Position numbers and translations under genes: made by a program
Part shown: one piece after another, positions 1 through 12,600 of the stretch
Layout of the letters: every line of letters starts with the position of its first letter
Position numbering within the stretch: the stretch's first letter is position 1
Assembly: GCF_963678635.1 (NCBI RefSeq)
Contig: NC_087064.1
Location: 10,701,671 to 10,765,670 of the forward strand
Source: Symsagittifera roscoffensis
Lineage: Eukaryota > Xenacoelomorpha > Acoela > Convolutidae
Direction of reading: 5' to 3'
Length of the DNA: 64,000 nt
Notes under the pieces: model-generated
Seen by the model: only the letters and a program-made list of their open reading frames with translations
Database searches by the model: none
Told to the model about the DNA's origin: nothing

Positions 1-439
1 GGATGCTAAAAGTTCATATGAGTCAATAAAAATTTTCCGTCCCGAGACCCTTCCGGATTCTTGAATCCGGTGAATCAAGCTCCATAAGTTCGATTTCACG
101 ACAACACGGAAGGCTGGTTTCTTACCCTTCACCGTTGTTCGCAACGGCCTTGCAACTATTGTAGCAGCACAACAGTTGCAACTCGGAACGTTCTCTGCAA
201 TCTGCTGCTGTTTTTCTTCAATTTCGACTTCTTCAATTTCGATAAAGTTGTTCTCGTCTTCGCAACTAATGTTGTTGTGTTCTTTCACTCGTTTTTTGTT
301 AAAATGGCCGTTTCAGCATTTCTCAGAAATGTGACGTCATCATTCGAATTTTTGAAATTTTAAAATACTAGAATATTCCAGCCTTCACCGTTTGGCTAAA
401 CGTTCCAATAACGCCCTTAGTTCTTAAAAACCACCAATC

Positions 440-1165
440 CGGAAGGCTTACTGCTAAAATTCCGAATTCTGCAGAGATTGCATTTTGGCCATTCTGGTCG
501 AATGTCACAATGGACTGCAAACGTCGAAAGATGTGAGAAAGCAATCAAAATATTTCTTACTATAAAACGAAACATTGCTAATGGTGCAAGTTGGATTGCA
601 AAAAAAAGAATATTTACCGGAGCTACATTGTCCATATCATTTTATACGGTGCAATTCTTTGGAAACCAAATACATCAGAATTGAGAATGATAGAAAACCT
701 TCAGGAAAAAGCTTCGAAGTGGATCTTTGATACCAATAGATTAGACTATAAAGATAGATTAAAACGACTTTGGATTCTACCCGTACCCTTGTATCACGAA
801 ATGCACGTTCTTTTGACATTTGTCGACATAGTGAAAGGCAGGTATAATATTGAGTGGGAATCTTTTGTTCAAGTACAATACAAATCAGAACAAAACACGA
901 GAGCACAAGAATTGAAATTCTAGAAAACACGAATTCTGTTGAAGAAGAAACAAGAAAGTAACTTTTGGACAAGAGGTACATTCTTAGCAAACACAATTGC
1001 ACAAAAGATAGGGATTAATCTTGACGAATTGGAAAATCCAAAAAAAATCGCGGAAGTTTACCAATCTATTTTGTCAATAAATATAATCTCGAAGATATAT
1101 GCTCTTGGAGACTGACATGTAATTGTCAGAACTGCAGAAATCAACACAAACTCAAATGAGCTTTG
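440..1165 (+). pseudogene. LINE 3' end: C-terminal part of an ORF2 reverse transcriptase
   Basis: Reads YRSYIVHIILYGAILWKPNT, MIENLQEKASKWIFDTNRLD and YKDRLKRLWILPVPLYHEMH (591-923), the region after the RT domain of many LINEs, and ends near CSWRLTCNCQNCR (about 1098-1138), a Cys-rich terminus. At least two frameshifts (near 600 and 940) show it is dead. Confidence 0.8.
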
Positions 1166-1428
1166 GAAAACTGGAACTCTGGAATATCTCCCCTGGGTGC
1201 TACCCTAAATTCTGTTTTATTATTATTATAATTTGCGTTAGTTTATCAATAAAACTTTAAATAATACACTGTACTTCAAACTCAAAGAGCTTTAAGGGCA
1301 TATGTTTCTGTAAAATTTTAAATTTTTTCAAAAACAAATTTGAAATGAAGTTTGCATTTGTCTTCTTGCGCTTATTGCTTCTTTCCCTCTGTCATATGGC
1401 CATGTTTTTGTGCTTCCCGCAGTAGGGG

Positions 1429-1605
1429 AGGAGGTTAGTTAATTACATCCAAATTTGCAAATCAGGTTGAAAGTCATCCATGTTTACATTTAGTTTTTTT
1501 TCGGTTTAGCGTTCATAGACTCTTTTCCCACTGCCGTTGGCAATGTTGATTTTAAGAGTTTTTTATGACGCTATTTTTGCTCAACGGACATCTGCCCGAA
1601 AATTG
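1429..1605 (+). repeat. Direct repeat copy A (about 175 bp)
   Basis: Matches 2364-2536 from gaggttagttaattacatcc through tcaacggac to gcccgaaaattg with few differences. It shares the gcgttca..gactcttttccc..gttggcaatgtt motif with the end of the MITE-like family further right. Confidence 0.8.
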
Positions 1606-2363
1606 ATTACTTTTTTTTGCTTAGTTTTTTTTTCAAGAGTGTAATTCAATAGTGAACATAGCACTTTTTGTCTTGTTTCATCAAATCAACCAATAATTTT
1701 GATTGATTGGTGTATACGTTTACAAAACGTTGCTCCAAGAATTATGGCTCGTCATTTCTTTATCTGGATTAGATGAGAATGGAATGTTTTACCGTAAAAT
1801 TTAATGCCATAATTTGTCGAGATGACATAAGTTTTGTAAAATTGACGCATCGGCTGTTATAAATTGGACCTTACAAGCAATGCCTGAAAACTTAGTCAAA
1901 TTTTTTGATTACAGGTTCAATATGTGGTTTGATAGAAAGAATGTTGTCTACAAGCAACCCTAGGAACTTGCAAAAAATTGTAAAATGAATTGAAGTACCA
2001 AAAGCGAAGTAATCATTTGAAAAGTTACTCTCGATTTTTATAGCTTTTCTTAGCCGGATTGACACTTAAATCGCTTCTTGGAAACTTTTTTTAAAACTTT
2101 TGCTTGTGAACACCTGAAAACTTTTTGCAAATTATATTATGAGCATCCTTTCCAAACGCTTAGTCGAAACGGTACACCCATTAAGAAAAATTATGTAGTA
2201 AAAATTTATCTGAGTTTTGTATATTTTAAGGCTAATTAAGAACAGTTCTGATGACTGGCTTACCTCCCATTTCAATTTAGTTTCAATTTTAACAATATTT
2301 TACTTGTCCGTTTTCTTTTTTTTTCTCGACTTAATCCAGTCACCATAAACTATACAAAAATAA

Positions 2364-2536
2364 AGGAGGTTAGTTAATTACATCCAAGTTTGCAAATCAG
2401 TTTGCAAGTCATTCAAGTTTACATTTAGTTTTTCGATTTTGCGTTCATGGACTCTTTTCCCACTGTCGTTGGCAATGTTGATTTGAGAGTTTTTTATGAC
2501 GCTATTTTTGCTCAACGGACGTCTGCCCGAAAATTG
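2364..2536 (+). repeat. Direct repeat copy B (about 175 bp)
   Basis: Second copy of 1429-1605, same orientation, about 760 bp away. Confidence 0.8.
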
Positions 2537-3376
2537 TTATCGCTAAGTCCATTTTGTCGCAATTCCAATTTAATGCTGGTCATTGCATTTCTGGACTTGT
2601 TTTCATGAAGTTGAACATGATCTATTTTTTGACTTTTTCTTCAAATAATGTTTTCTACTTCGTGGCTTCTCATTTTCTACCGACTAGCTGGCAATGCTAT
2701 GTGGACGTTGAATTGCAAGTGTTGAATTGCTTGGCTTCTGTGTAAAAAAAACATAGATATATTGACCATCATCTTGTTGTGTAGATTTTGTGTTTGTTAG
2801 TATTATATGTTCGCAATCTGAAATATTTCACCGTTGTTTGACTGGACAATGCGATGAAGGACGCTTGATTAAACTTTTGTTTGTGCGGAAATTTAAGCAG
2901 TTTGCTTATTAAAAGAGTAATTAGAAAATGCTATCAGGATCGTCTTAACTCGATTCAAAATGGAAATGTCAGTTCAAAATTATTACACAGCAATCATTTT
3001 TTTAAAATTACAAAATACCCTTAATATTACTCAAAGCTAATCAAGTTTTGGGAAATGTATTTTTTAAAATTCAAATGATTTTATTCTTGGTGAGAAAAAG
3101 TTAGATTCATTCTAACTTAATCAAACAAGATAAAAGGGAAATTTCTTCTGTCTCACATGAAATTGAGCTTAAAATTTGGTTCACCATATCTACATATGAA
3201 TTGGTGTTTTCTGAATTTTGTGGTATGTGCGTTTATTCCCAAACCAATCAAATTTTGGCTTGGCTTCTTTCAAAACGCTGAAAAACAACCATTGATTTGT
3301 ATAGGGGAAGATATTCATGTGACGAGAGAAAAAAGAAAGAGCCATAACAGGCTCTGTCAACTGATTGAAATTCTTG

Positions 3377-3383
3377 TATAAAA
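3377..3383 (+). promoter_or_regulatory. TATA box, candidate SLC4 promoter
   Basis: TATAAAA lies 165 nt before the ATG at 3542. A start about 30 nt downstream (near 3410) would give a 5' UTR of about 130 nt. Against this, a good 3' splice site (attatttcag) ends at 3460, so the ATG exon may instead begin at 3461 after an upstream non-coding exon or a trans-spliced leader. Confidence 0.35.
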
Positions 3384-3541
3384 CCCCTTCCTAGCTAATT
3401 TGCTGCAAGAGCTGTAAAGCTTTGTGATTTTACTTTTCGTCTAGCAATTGATTATTTCAGATAGCTGCATGATTCTGTTGAGTGCGGAGCTTTTTATCTT
3501 CTAAGATTAGAGACATCGCAACAAAGCCAATATCGACGAAA

Positions 3542-3604
3542 ATGGGAGAAGTTTTTAATGGCAATGGATCTTCTCATGACACGCCACCCGGAAATTTCAT
3601 TGAG
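3542..3604 (+). CDS. SLC4 exon 1 (start codon), residues 1-21
   Basis: ATG at 3542 starts MGEVFNGNGSS. The same frame has a TGA at 3479 and no ATG between, so this is the first possible start. The donor GAG|gtaagt is consensus and the exon ends in phase 0, matching exon 2. The N-terminus is polar and not conserved in the family, so the call rests on the splice site, phase and position. Confidence 0.7.
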
Positions 3605-6600
3605 GTAAGTTACTCATTTATTTACACATACGAGCTTTCAAGGTTTGTTGTATATTACGAAGTTCACTTTTTTCCAACCCATTTCGCAATGAAAGTGCTC
3701 ATTTTAGTGCAAAGTAATGGCAATTAAAAGCATGTATTCTTCAATTGATCAGTTGCCAATGTTTCTGTAAACGTCCGTCCACTTGAGTACTGGAATGCCC
3801 AGGACTGAGGTTCTGTTCCCAAAGAGGGCATTTGTTTTTCAAAACTCATCAATGTTTTTATTTCCTTGCTTTTTTCTCTTTCTTGACCTTAAAAGTTATT
3901 TTTCGGCGTTTTTTTGGCTGTACTTATGAAGAATGTGTTAAATTTTTCATTACTGTAGGATAACATCAAACTTAGTGCAGATTGATTGTCGAAAATGCCA
4001 GTTTTTCAGCCAATTTAGATATTTTTTTTTTCAAGAATTACAGTCTCTAGCGATAATTTTAACAATAATACCCCTCATTGTTGCGGTAAATTTATTGAAT
4101 AGATTTTTTTCTCCATATACAAAAAGCCTTTTCAGAGATATGCCTTAAAGCTAAATCTTTTATGTCGCACTAGTTGAAAGAGATTCAAAATTTGCTGCTC
4201 TAGGCGTAGTATGTGAAATGCTATTGTGTTCTTGATTGGTGCAATTTCATCATCTCAAATCTGCGCATAATAAATTCTAAAGACCAATATTTCCTGTACA
4301 GTTCATCTTCCCACATCTGAGTGCAAAATTAAATTTAAAAAAAATTCGACAAACTAAGAGCCAAAACTATTCAATTTTGTCACACGATTGTAACATTACA
4401 ATCAGCCCACATCGAATCAATGGAGGTTCGATTCCCAAAGAGGGCATTTGTTTTTCAAAACTCATCAATGCTTTTATTTCCTTGCTTTTTTTCTCTTTCT
4501 TGACCTTTTGATGTTACTTTTTGGATATTTATGCAGTATGCCGATGAAATAGCTTGTGTTATAGTACAGGGCGGCCATTCAATAAGCAGAATGGTCTAAG
4601 AGCAGAATGGTTGCAAGAGCAGAAAAACAGTAAAATAACAACTCTTATAAGCTAATCGGTAAGTAATTACCAGAAATGTCAATAATACCAAAGCAACGAA
4701 CATTTTATGTTTAGTTTGAGTAATTTAATCAAGAATTTTTTTGAAAAAATTAATAAAAAAAACTTTATGAAATTAGTCAATTCATGCATAATTTGTTCGT
4801 TGTCTTGGTATATTTTGACAATTTTAATAATTTTTTTAATGAATTAGCCCGTATAAACCAATATAAATCAATAATATTCTGTTTTTATGCTCTTAGACCC
4901 ATTCTACACTTGGAACATTCTGCTTATTGCTCTGCTTCCAGTACATAGCTTGTGTCATAGTATGAACTTCCTTTTTTTTCCAACCTAAGTCGCAAATATT
5001 GTTGCGATGCAATTGTTGCGACAAAATGTGTTCAATAAACAAGCTGCTTTCAAATTTGAATGGAGAAAAACACCACATTTCAGCCATATTCCATGTTAGA
5101 AAAACAAACACGCCCAATATATTCGGTAGGTTGCGAGTTGAATTTTCTTGTTATCCCAGTGAAAAAGGTTTTATTATCAAGAATGAAGACAGATAATTAT
5201 TGCATTTAGGAGATAAGGAAGATCCATCCTTTAAGAAAGACTCCAACTGAGGCTCGTCAAGGCTGTTTACAAAAGCAAAATTTATCTGAGAAAGCTAGAA
5301 AAAAGTTCGAAACAGATGCTCAACATCAAAACTGACAACTAACGAAAATGAAAGTTCTGATATTTTGGTTGAAAATCCAGGATGGCTTCGTGAGGAAAGT
5401 GTGATAAAAGTTAATCTTTCTTGGTAGCTTGTCGAACTAGTAAGATGTTAAAAGATCAGATGGCTCCGAATAACTTCAAAAGGCGAAACTTCAGAAGGCA
5501 TGACCTAAGGTTGAACCTGCGAACATTAAAAGAAATATTTAACGGAAATAATTTAAATGGTCCTGGAATGCGATTGCTGTAATAAGCGATATTGTATCAA
5601 ACGCCTCGGTATGCCCGCGATGGTATACAAGTATATGAGGAGAGCAAATGTTCTTTGGTGTTGTTCGCCATGCGTCCCCGCAGTAAAAGAGACTGTTAGT
5701 CGTCAAAGTAATAAAAACATTAATGTCCCAGCAATGCAAATGGATGTGGATGAAATAATAAGCTCAGTGAAAACATTAATCACACTTGCGAGAGCAAGTG
5801 TCTTGTAATCGCGAACTATACTTTTTTGCAAATCAACCGTAAACAACTTTTTTTGCAAATCTGCGGGAAACCGCTTGTGTTATAGTATGCTTGTGTTATA
5901 GTATGAACTTTCTTTTTTTTTCAACCTAAGTCGCAAATATTGTTGCGATGCAGTTCATTTTGATCCAGCTATTAAGTACAACCAATGCTAATGATATTAA
6001 CACAGACTATTATATTACAAATAGCACTTTAGCTTCAAGGCATCATGGATCTGAAGCGTAGAGGTAGGGAAGGAGACCAGCAGCGAAATAAGAGGGTTCG
6101 AACCTTGGCAGGGTCAGATGTTTTCGGATATTTTAAATGAAATTTTTCGTTTACTAGTTAAAATGCGTCCGCTCTATAAATTGAGGCATGTTGGTTGGTA
6201 AGTTTCTTTTTTTTTCAAATTGACTGGTACTGTTAATGCGTCGTAATTGGCTTGCGTCACTTAGCAATTATGTAGACTCATAATTGGCGTGCGTCTGTTA
6301 CGAAATTTTGTAGACTCAAAGTTTTACTCCTTCAGTGTTTCCCAGTAGCGTTATCGGTCATATTTTTGCTTGTGTATGCGAAGTGCAACTTCGCCTTGTG
6401 TTGAACATTAAGAACTCTCAGCCTCTTCCCACTTAGTACAAAGGTGACGCGGCTGCCTAAAGTCTCCGTCGGAACTTTTTCAGTATGTGTAAAATCGAAA
6501 ATCATTCCGGGAAAAATTGAATGGTCGGACTATTTTTGTCTTAAGTTTGGTGGGCTTCGATGATATTCAATATGATTTGATCACGGATTTCGATTCTGTA

Positions 6601-9600
6601 CTGTAAAGAATTTTCTTCTATTTGCAAGTGTTGTTGATACTATCCTGTAATCTGTAAAATTTCTAACTTTGACGTAGTACTTTTTACTTTTTTTTGCTGA
6701 AAAGCTTTTTTGGCCCAAACAATTTCGGCTTGTCTTTTTTTGACCAAGTCGAATATTCTTTTTGGGCGAAAAAAGATATTTTTTGTACACTTGCGAGAGC
6801 AACTGTCTTGCAATTGGAAACCAGAATTTTTTCCCTTAATCAACTTTTCTGACCAGAAATTGATTTGGTTTTTTCTATTGAACCTTCCCGAAGTTTGGCC
6901 TGGAGGTAACGCGGTTGTTTTTGCACCATAAGGTAATAGGGTTGAGTCCCGGTATGACCTAACACTGTCGGCTTCGTTTCCGCTTCGTAAGTTTTGTTCC
7001 GTATTAAAATTCAACGACGTTCTAATTTGAAATATTTGTCTAGAATTCTTGTTTGATAAAACAGGTATTATGAGAATGTATGGGATTGGCTTTTCTAATT
7101 TTATTTTGAGACGCTTTGGAAAATTGAGTTTATTTTAAAAATACGTTATCGATTTTCTAAAGAAGAATACAATTAAAAGACCGCCTATTGCCCTGCGTGC
7201 CTGCTTAATAATCTAGTCTCTTTTTACTTCACCCCACTGTCTACAGCCTTCGAAAAAGGCTGTGGGGGATTTTTGAAAAATATCCGAAAAATGTGGCTCA
7301 AGTATTCGGATACTTTCGTTTTTCCAAATTGTAACCGTTAATCGGCTGTAACCTCTCATTCGGTAAACAAAGAATTGTAGTAGACCGGACCTAGCAAAAT
7401 CCAATTCTTGACCGTTAAAAAGTGGAATTCATCAGAGGTCAGTAATGAGACTGGTTCTGTTCCTGTTATGCAAAAATTCACTGCTCGAAGGTGGCATAAT
7501 AGTATAATATCTGATACTTTTTTTGCTTGCGGTCGATAAATTTTTTAAAAATGAAATCAGAAATCCTTGTGACTCAATAAACTAGAGACTCAGTGTACTG
7601 GAAGATCTCAATGTACCGGAACAATTTTTGACGAAAGCTTTCTAAACTTCAACCTGAACTAATGTTTGAAACTGACGTTAACGACGAAAAAGTAACCTGA
7701 ATTGCAATCATATCCTATTGGAAAAGAGGAATTGAATGAAGTGCTTGTCGCGAAGATTCCACATCTGAATATAGTCAGAAACTGTGTTTTGAGAAGAACA
7801 TTGACGCTGAAGTTTTGATTGAAGACAGCTTCAATACTTGCGCGAACTAAAGCAGTTTTCTAAAACCCGTAAGCGAAATGATGCTGAAGACATGTAAGTC
7901 GATAATGAGACCCTATCTAGAGTACGTCAAAAATAATGGTACCTATATCTTGAAAACTAGCGGATTATGGTCGAAAACTTACAAGAAGGACTAAACGACT
8001 AGTTCACAAACTCGGTGCTAAATAAGAGAATAGATTAAAAGCACCGAAACTCTCTAGCTGAAGCTATCGAAGAAAGGTGGAATGATCGCAATTTTGAAAC
8101 TTTAACAAGATTATTTGACCGTGTGGCTACTGGAGGTTTATTCAAATAAATGCCTGAAACTAGGTTTAACAACAAAAACTGGTTCGAAAAAAGTTAACCC
8201 CAGAAGTCAGAAATCTCTTCGTGCTAGAATTGGAAAAGCATAACAGACGCAATGCTCTCAGATCAGTCGGTGATTAGCTTTAAGATAAGATTTGATTTTA
8301 GTTGGCAAGATTATGTGTATGACAGACGAAATTTGTGAAATGATGAAAAATAGTTATCGGAAGGCATCAAAAACTGGTTGTCAAGTTTTACCAGTTCATT
8401 AAAATGCTACCACACCATTGAGAAAACTACAAAAATAGTCACATTACCGTTAATGAAACTTCTAAAAAACCAAATTTTAGTTAAATGGAATGCATGTGTT
8501 GGAAGTGCTTCAGGTCCAGCTGAAACTCTAGGTCCTTAATGATATACCGTAAATGAAACTTCTTGAATAGCTAAATTGTAGTTCAAATGACATATATGTT
8601 AAAAGGCCCCAGGACTATCTGAAGTTATCGGTTCTATTTTTGATGCTTCCAAATCTCATTTAAAAACGTTTTGTAATCATGTTAAACTATCCAATTGTCA
8701 GCTTATCATCGGAACCAATTGACGTCGAAAATGGTTGATGGCTTCTGAATATCAGGAGGTCGGTGCCGTATTACTAGAAAGTGAAATAGCAACACTTTAC
8801 CAGCAACACCTTCAACCCAATAGATCAAATATCAACCCAAATTGTTACTCAAGCTGCACAAAGGCATTAAAAGTAAATAAAGTTTTCTTGCAAGATCTAT
8901 ATGGGACACTTATGTCGAAATTAAAGATAATAACCAATACCAAGTTCAATCATTAAATTCATTCATACCGGACGAAAAACGTCATCTCGTCGCTTTGCCC
9001 CCGCAAATGTACATTTTGTGCACACGAAGACTGGAGCGATATCCGAGCGTATCCTCTGGACCGATACAGATCGGTTAGAAACTAAATGAACCAGAGATAG
9101 CAAATTAACCAAACAGAAACAAAATATCATCCTGGGCATGAAAATACGACTGTATAGTTCTACCTCACCTAGAGTTGTTACAATCCAGCTTACCTCTTAA
9201 GTATAGGACTCAAACTTGCTCAAGTAATGCATTTTTCTTGAATTCATTACCCTTGCGATAAAGGTTGATGTAACCGGGTACTAGACTTTTTCCCGTAAAC
9301 CACTCAGCAGTACAAGAATTCCAACTCTTACAAGATAAAGTCAAAATCAATCAGCTATCCATCGCATCTAGCGTAGAGGTGAGACATGTGCGTGAGAAGA
9401 GAAAGATGTGTCGTTTAAAACCGGCGGAACCTTTTTTGCAATCCAGAATTTTTCTGCTTTTCCGGATTATCGGCCTTTTTTGTCGGCTTAGTTTCTGAGA
9501 GAAATTTCAGAAATTTCTTTTTTTAAAAAAAATTTATAAAGCTTAATTTTTTGAGGTAACAATAACAATAATTTAGTGGAATTTTTGATTTATTTTTGAA

Positions 9601-12600
9601 GTTTTTTTTTTTCGCTTAAAATGTTATTTTTTTGCTCTATTGGCTAATATGCACTAATGCTTTACGCATGCAATTTATGATGCTCGCAGTTAGCAAGCTT
9701 TATCAATTCTGAGCCTAGATTTTTTCTTGTGAATAACTTAGCGGTGAACAAGTTAGGGGTGTCATTTTGCATTGCTGGATTAGCAGTATTTAAGACTCTT
9801 GGTTCTCAAATCTTAAATTGTCATCTTTTATGTGGTTATTGCATCATCCAAAAATTGTGATCGCACTCCGATAATTTAATAATTACGAACTCAATCTACC
9901 GCTTATTCAAGTAATTCACGTGAAAGATTATTCACATCATGATCATGAATACCTTCGGGGAGGGCGTTTGTTACGGAGACCAGAGGGGTTAGGGCTTGGT
10001 ATTACAATTACTGGTTAGGTCTAAAAATCCGGTTTTGCTTCTATCAAAGCTAGTTTCACCGCGGGCCTACTAAGTGTTCCTAACGCGGTTTTGATTACGC
10101 ATGAGCGCGCAATGCCATCACGACTGGTTAACATTTCAACAACCTAACCCAGAGGCCATATGCCTCGTGGAGTAAAGTCTTCAAGGATCCATGCGAGGTC
10201 ATGTTTTTCTATGGTTTCCTCTTTTTGGTTCCACTTGGTTCGTTTGGCGAGGGTTGGAGCGTATTCTTTCAGTAGTCGCTTCCAGAAGCTGTGTAGTCGG
10301 TCCTTGGTTAGCTTCCAGGATTTGTTGCTTAGTTTGTTGGTATTTGTTTAGTCGTAGAATGAAACTACGGAGCGTAAATGAATGGCCTCCCAAGAAGGAA
10401 ATGGTTAGGTGTAAGTGGTCATTAAAGTCATGGGTCAATAGTTTTGAGTTGATGAGGCCTTCGCATTCTAGTACAATAGTGAAAAAAGATCCCTGTAATG
10501 TCTGTCCAATCCTAGATTTAATAGATGATCGAAACGAGACGTTCCCACAAGCAGCACAAGTTTCCTTAGCGTATAATTTTTTGAGGGGTTAACAAAAGCT
10601 TATTAAAAATTTTACGTTCTTTTAAATGAAAACAGCGGGGTAAATCCGGATCTATTACGTTTTTTTTTCCGTTTTTTTTTCATGAAAAATCAGGTCCGGC
10701 AAGTAATTATCTTAATAGGCCAAGAAATATACGACCACAATTAAGTGTAAAGAAAACCCTATTTGAAATTTTCTTCAATTCCGAGCAATTAAACCGAACG
10801 GGCAGGCGTATATTATGACAATAGTTTTTTATATATGCCGTTAAAACTTACTTTCACTCAATTAAACTCTCCAAAATTATTTTCGTAGTTTCTTATTGCG
10901 CCTTCTTGCGAATGAAAAATGCTGATTTTTTCTTTTCGTTTTTCAAGGAATTGTCGAACGTACCTAGTTGGCTATTGCTAATGATTATGCCGAAGTTGAA
11001 GGCTTTGGATCGGGTCCTCTCATCACACCACGAATTAGAAACTTAGTTTGAAGATTTTTTTTCTTGCTTAGAGGAGATTTATTTTCAACGTACTGCTTGT
11101 GTGTGGATAAAGAAAAAACCTTTTTTTCCGGAATTACGATTTGCTATGCCTAAAACGTTTTTTCTTGTAAAATTTTGTTTTTGTTTACATTTACCTTCAA
11201 TTGGAGGAGAAATTATCAAAGTTAATTAATTCATCGTGACAATCGACATCTTTAACAGTAAAGTGTTTCTTCTGGAGCATTCCTTCGACTGACCATCTTC
11301 TCTACGAAATCTACGCGAGGCCCAACTGCTTCATCTGCTGCAGTTTTTCAAGCTAAATTTAATGTTAATTTACTTTTTTTAGTTCTAATTCGTAAGTAAA
11401 TTTTTTGGCTATAGTTTTTCATCGAAAACATTTATTGTACTATGCGTCTCATTGCTAGATTTGTATCGCCTCTTCATCACCAAAGATTATATGAGATAAA
11501 AAGTCATAGGTTTTATCAAAATAGCACCCTGCTAAGGTTTCATCAGCTTATTTGCTTGTTGTTTCTTTCGATTTACTCTGAGCTAGACTCAAAAAAAGTA
11601 TGCGATGATGAGCAAAAAGTGAATAGTTTTTTGTCGAAAATCTCACAAGATTACTATGAGAATTTTTTTTTAGTTGAAAGTTTTTTTTCTGATGAAAATT
11701 TGATTGCTTGATGTTTGTTTAAACAGTCGGCTGTCTGTCAGACTTTGATCTTAGCCGCTAACAAAAACTTGCTCCATCGTCATTTGTTCTTAACGAGCTC
11801 TTGCGAAGAAGCCGTTGTCCATAGTTTTTAGATGAGACTTGAGCTCTCTTTTTTGAAGAAGCTCAGCTGTGTTCAAAAATCTCTATCTATGTAAGTCCTA
11901 AAGCAGAGCTTTGAAATTTTTATTATATGAAGATTTTACAATTAGAGTACTTGCTTACAGTGTTTGATAAATGACTGGAAAGGGACTGATTATGATTTTA
12001 AAAATTGAAGCTAGTTATAGAAAGAAATGAAGCTCTAAAACAACCTTAAGACCCTATTTTGGAAGTTTCTGCGATTCTGCAAATTTTTGAAAAAAACGCC
12101 AATATGACTGTTGTTATATATCAAGATGTGATTTGCCATGCACCGAAGATGTGTTTTGGATTCTAGTTGCAAATGTCTTTGCAAAATTCCTAGTGAAAAA
12201 TGAATCTATTCAATTGTAATTAAAGACATCTATTTTCAAATATTTACTAGACTTCCTCCTCATTGTTTGATATTATCACAAACATAAGTCTCTTGAGTTG
12301 ACTGCATGATCATTTTAGAATCCACTCAGTGAAATCCGCGACAGAAAACCGGCGTCCATTAGCACCTTAGCAACAGACACTCCAGACCCGTTGAAGAGTT
12401 CCACGCCAACTGCTGATGTAACAAAACTGCCCAAATTTTCTTCGGACATAACGAAGTCTTTCGCTGAAACTCCAATAGATCATTCAGTGTTGAATAAAGG
12501 GGATGGAAGTCCTCGTAGCAAAGACGTTGACGCGATGACAGATTTGCTAATGGGATCCCGAGAACCTGCAGCATCTTTGTCTCTATCGGAGGAGATGTCG

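Larger units (their letters stand above)
1..3460. other. 5' flank of the SLC4 gene
   Basis: Holds an unexplained - strand open frame at the left edge (1-318), a palindromic CRE-like TGACGTCA (332-339), a LINE remnant (about 440-1165) and a 175-bp direct repeat (1429-1605 and 2364-2536). From about 2,750 to 3,370 nothing is recognised. Confidence 0.6.
3605..12318 (+). other. SLC4 intron 1 (8.7 kb)
   Basis: Holds tRNA-like SINEs (about 3805, 4424, 6885, 9360), a composite SINE-like element (5875-6745), a PHD-like zinc-finger remnant (5557-5808) and an antisense BEL/Pao integrase remnant (about 10144-10345). From about 7,050 to 9,000 and 10,600 to 12,300 I see no gene, only AT-rich sequence with scattered short open frames. 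Confidence 0.7.

Noticed and set aside
637..1002. 121-codon - strand frame
   Set aside because: Shadow of the + strand LINE RT remnant.
3157..3381. 74-codon + strand frame before the SLC4 gene
   Set aside because: No recognisable feature; ends over the TATA box; likely chance.
6640..7014. 124-codon - strand frame
   Set aside because: It is the antisense of a tRNA-like SINE (the typical reverse reading of a B box) and of the composite element.
11442..11711. 89-codon + strand frame
   Set aside because: No family, no conserved motif, no splice phase needed there (exon 1 joins exon 2 in phase 0).
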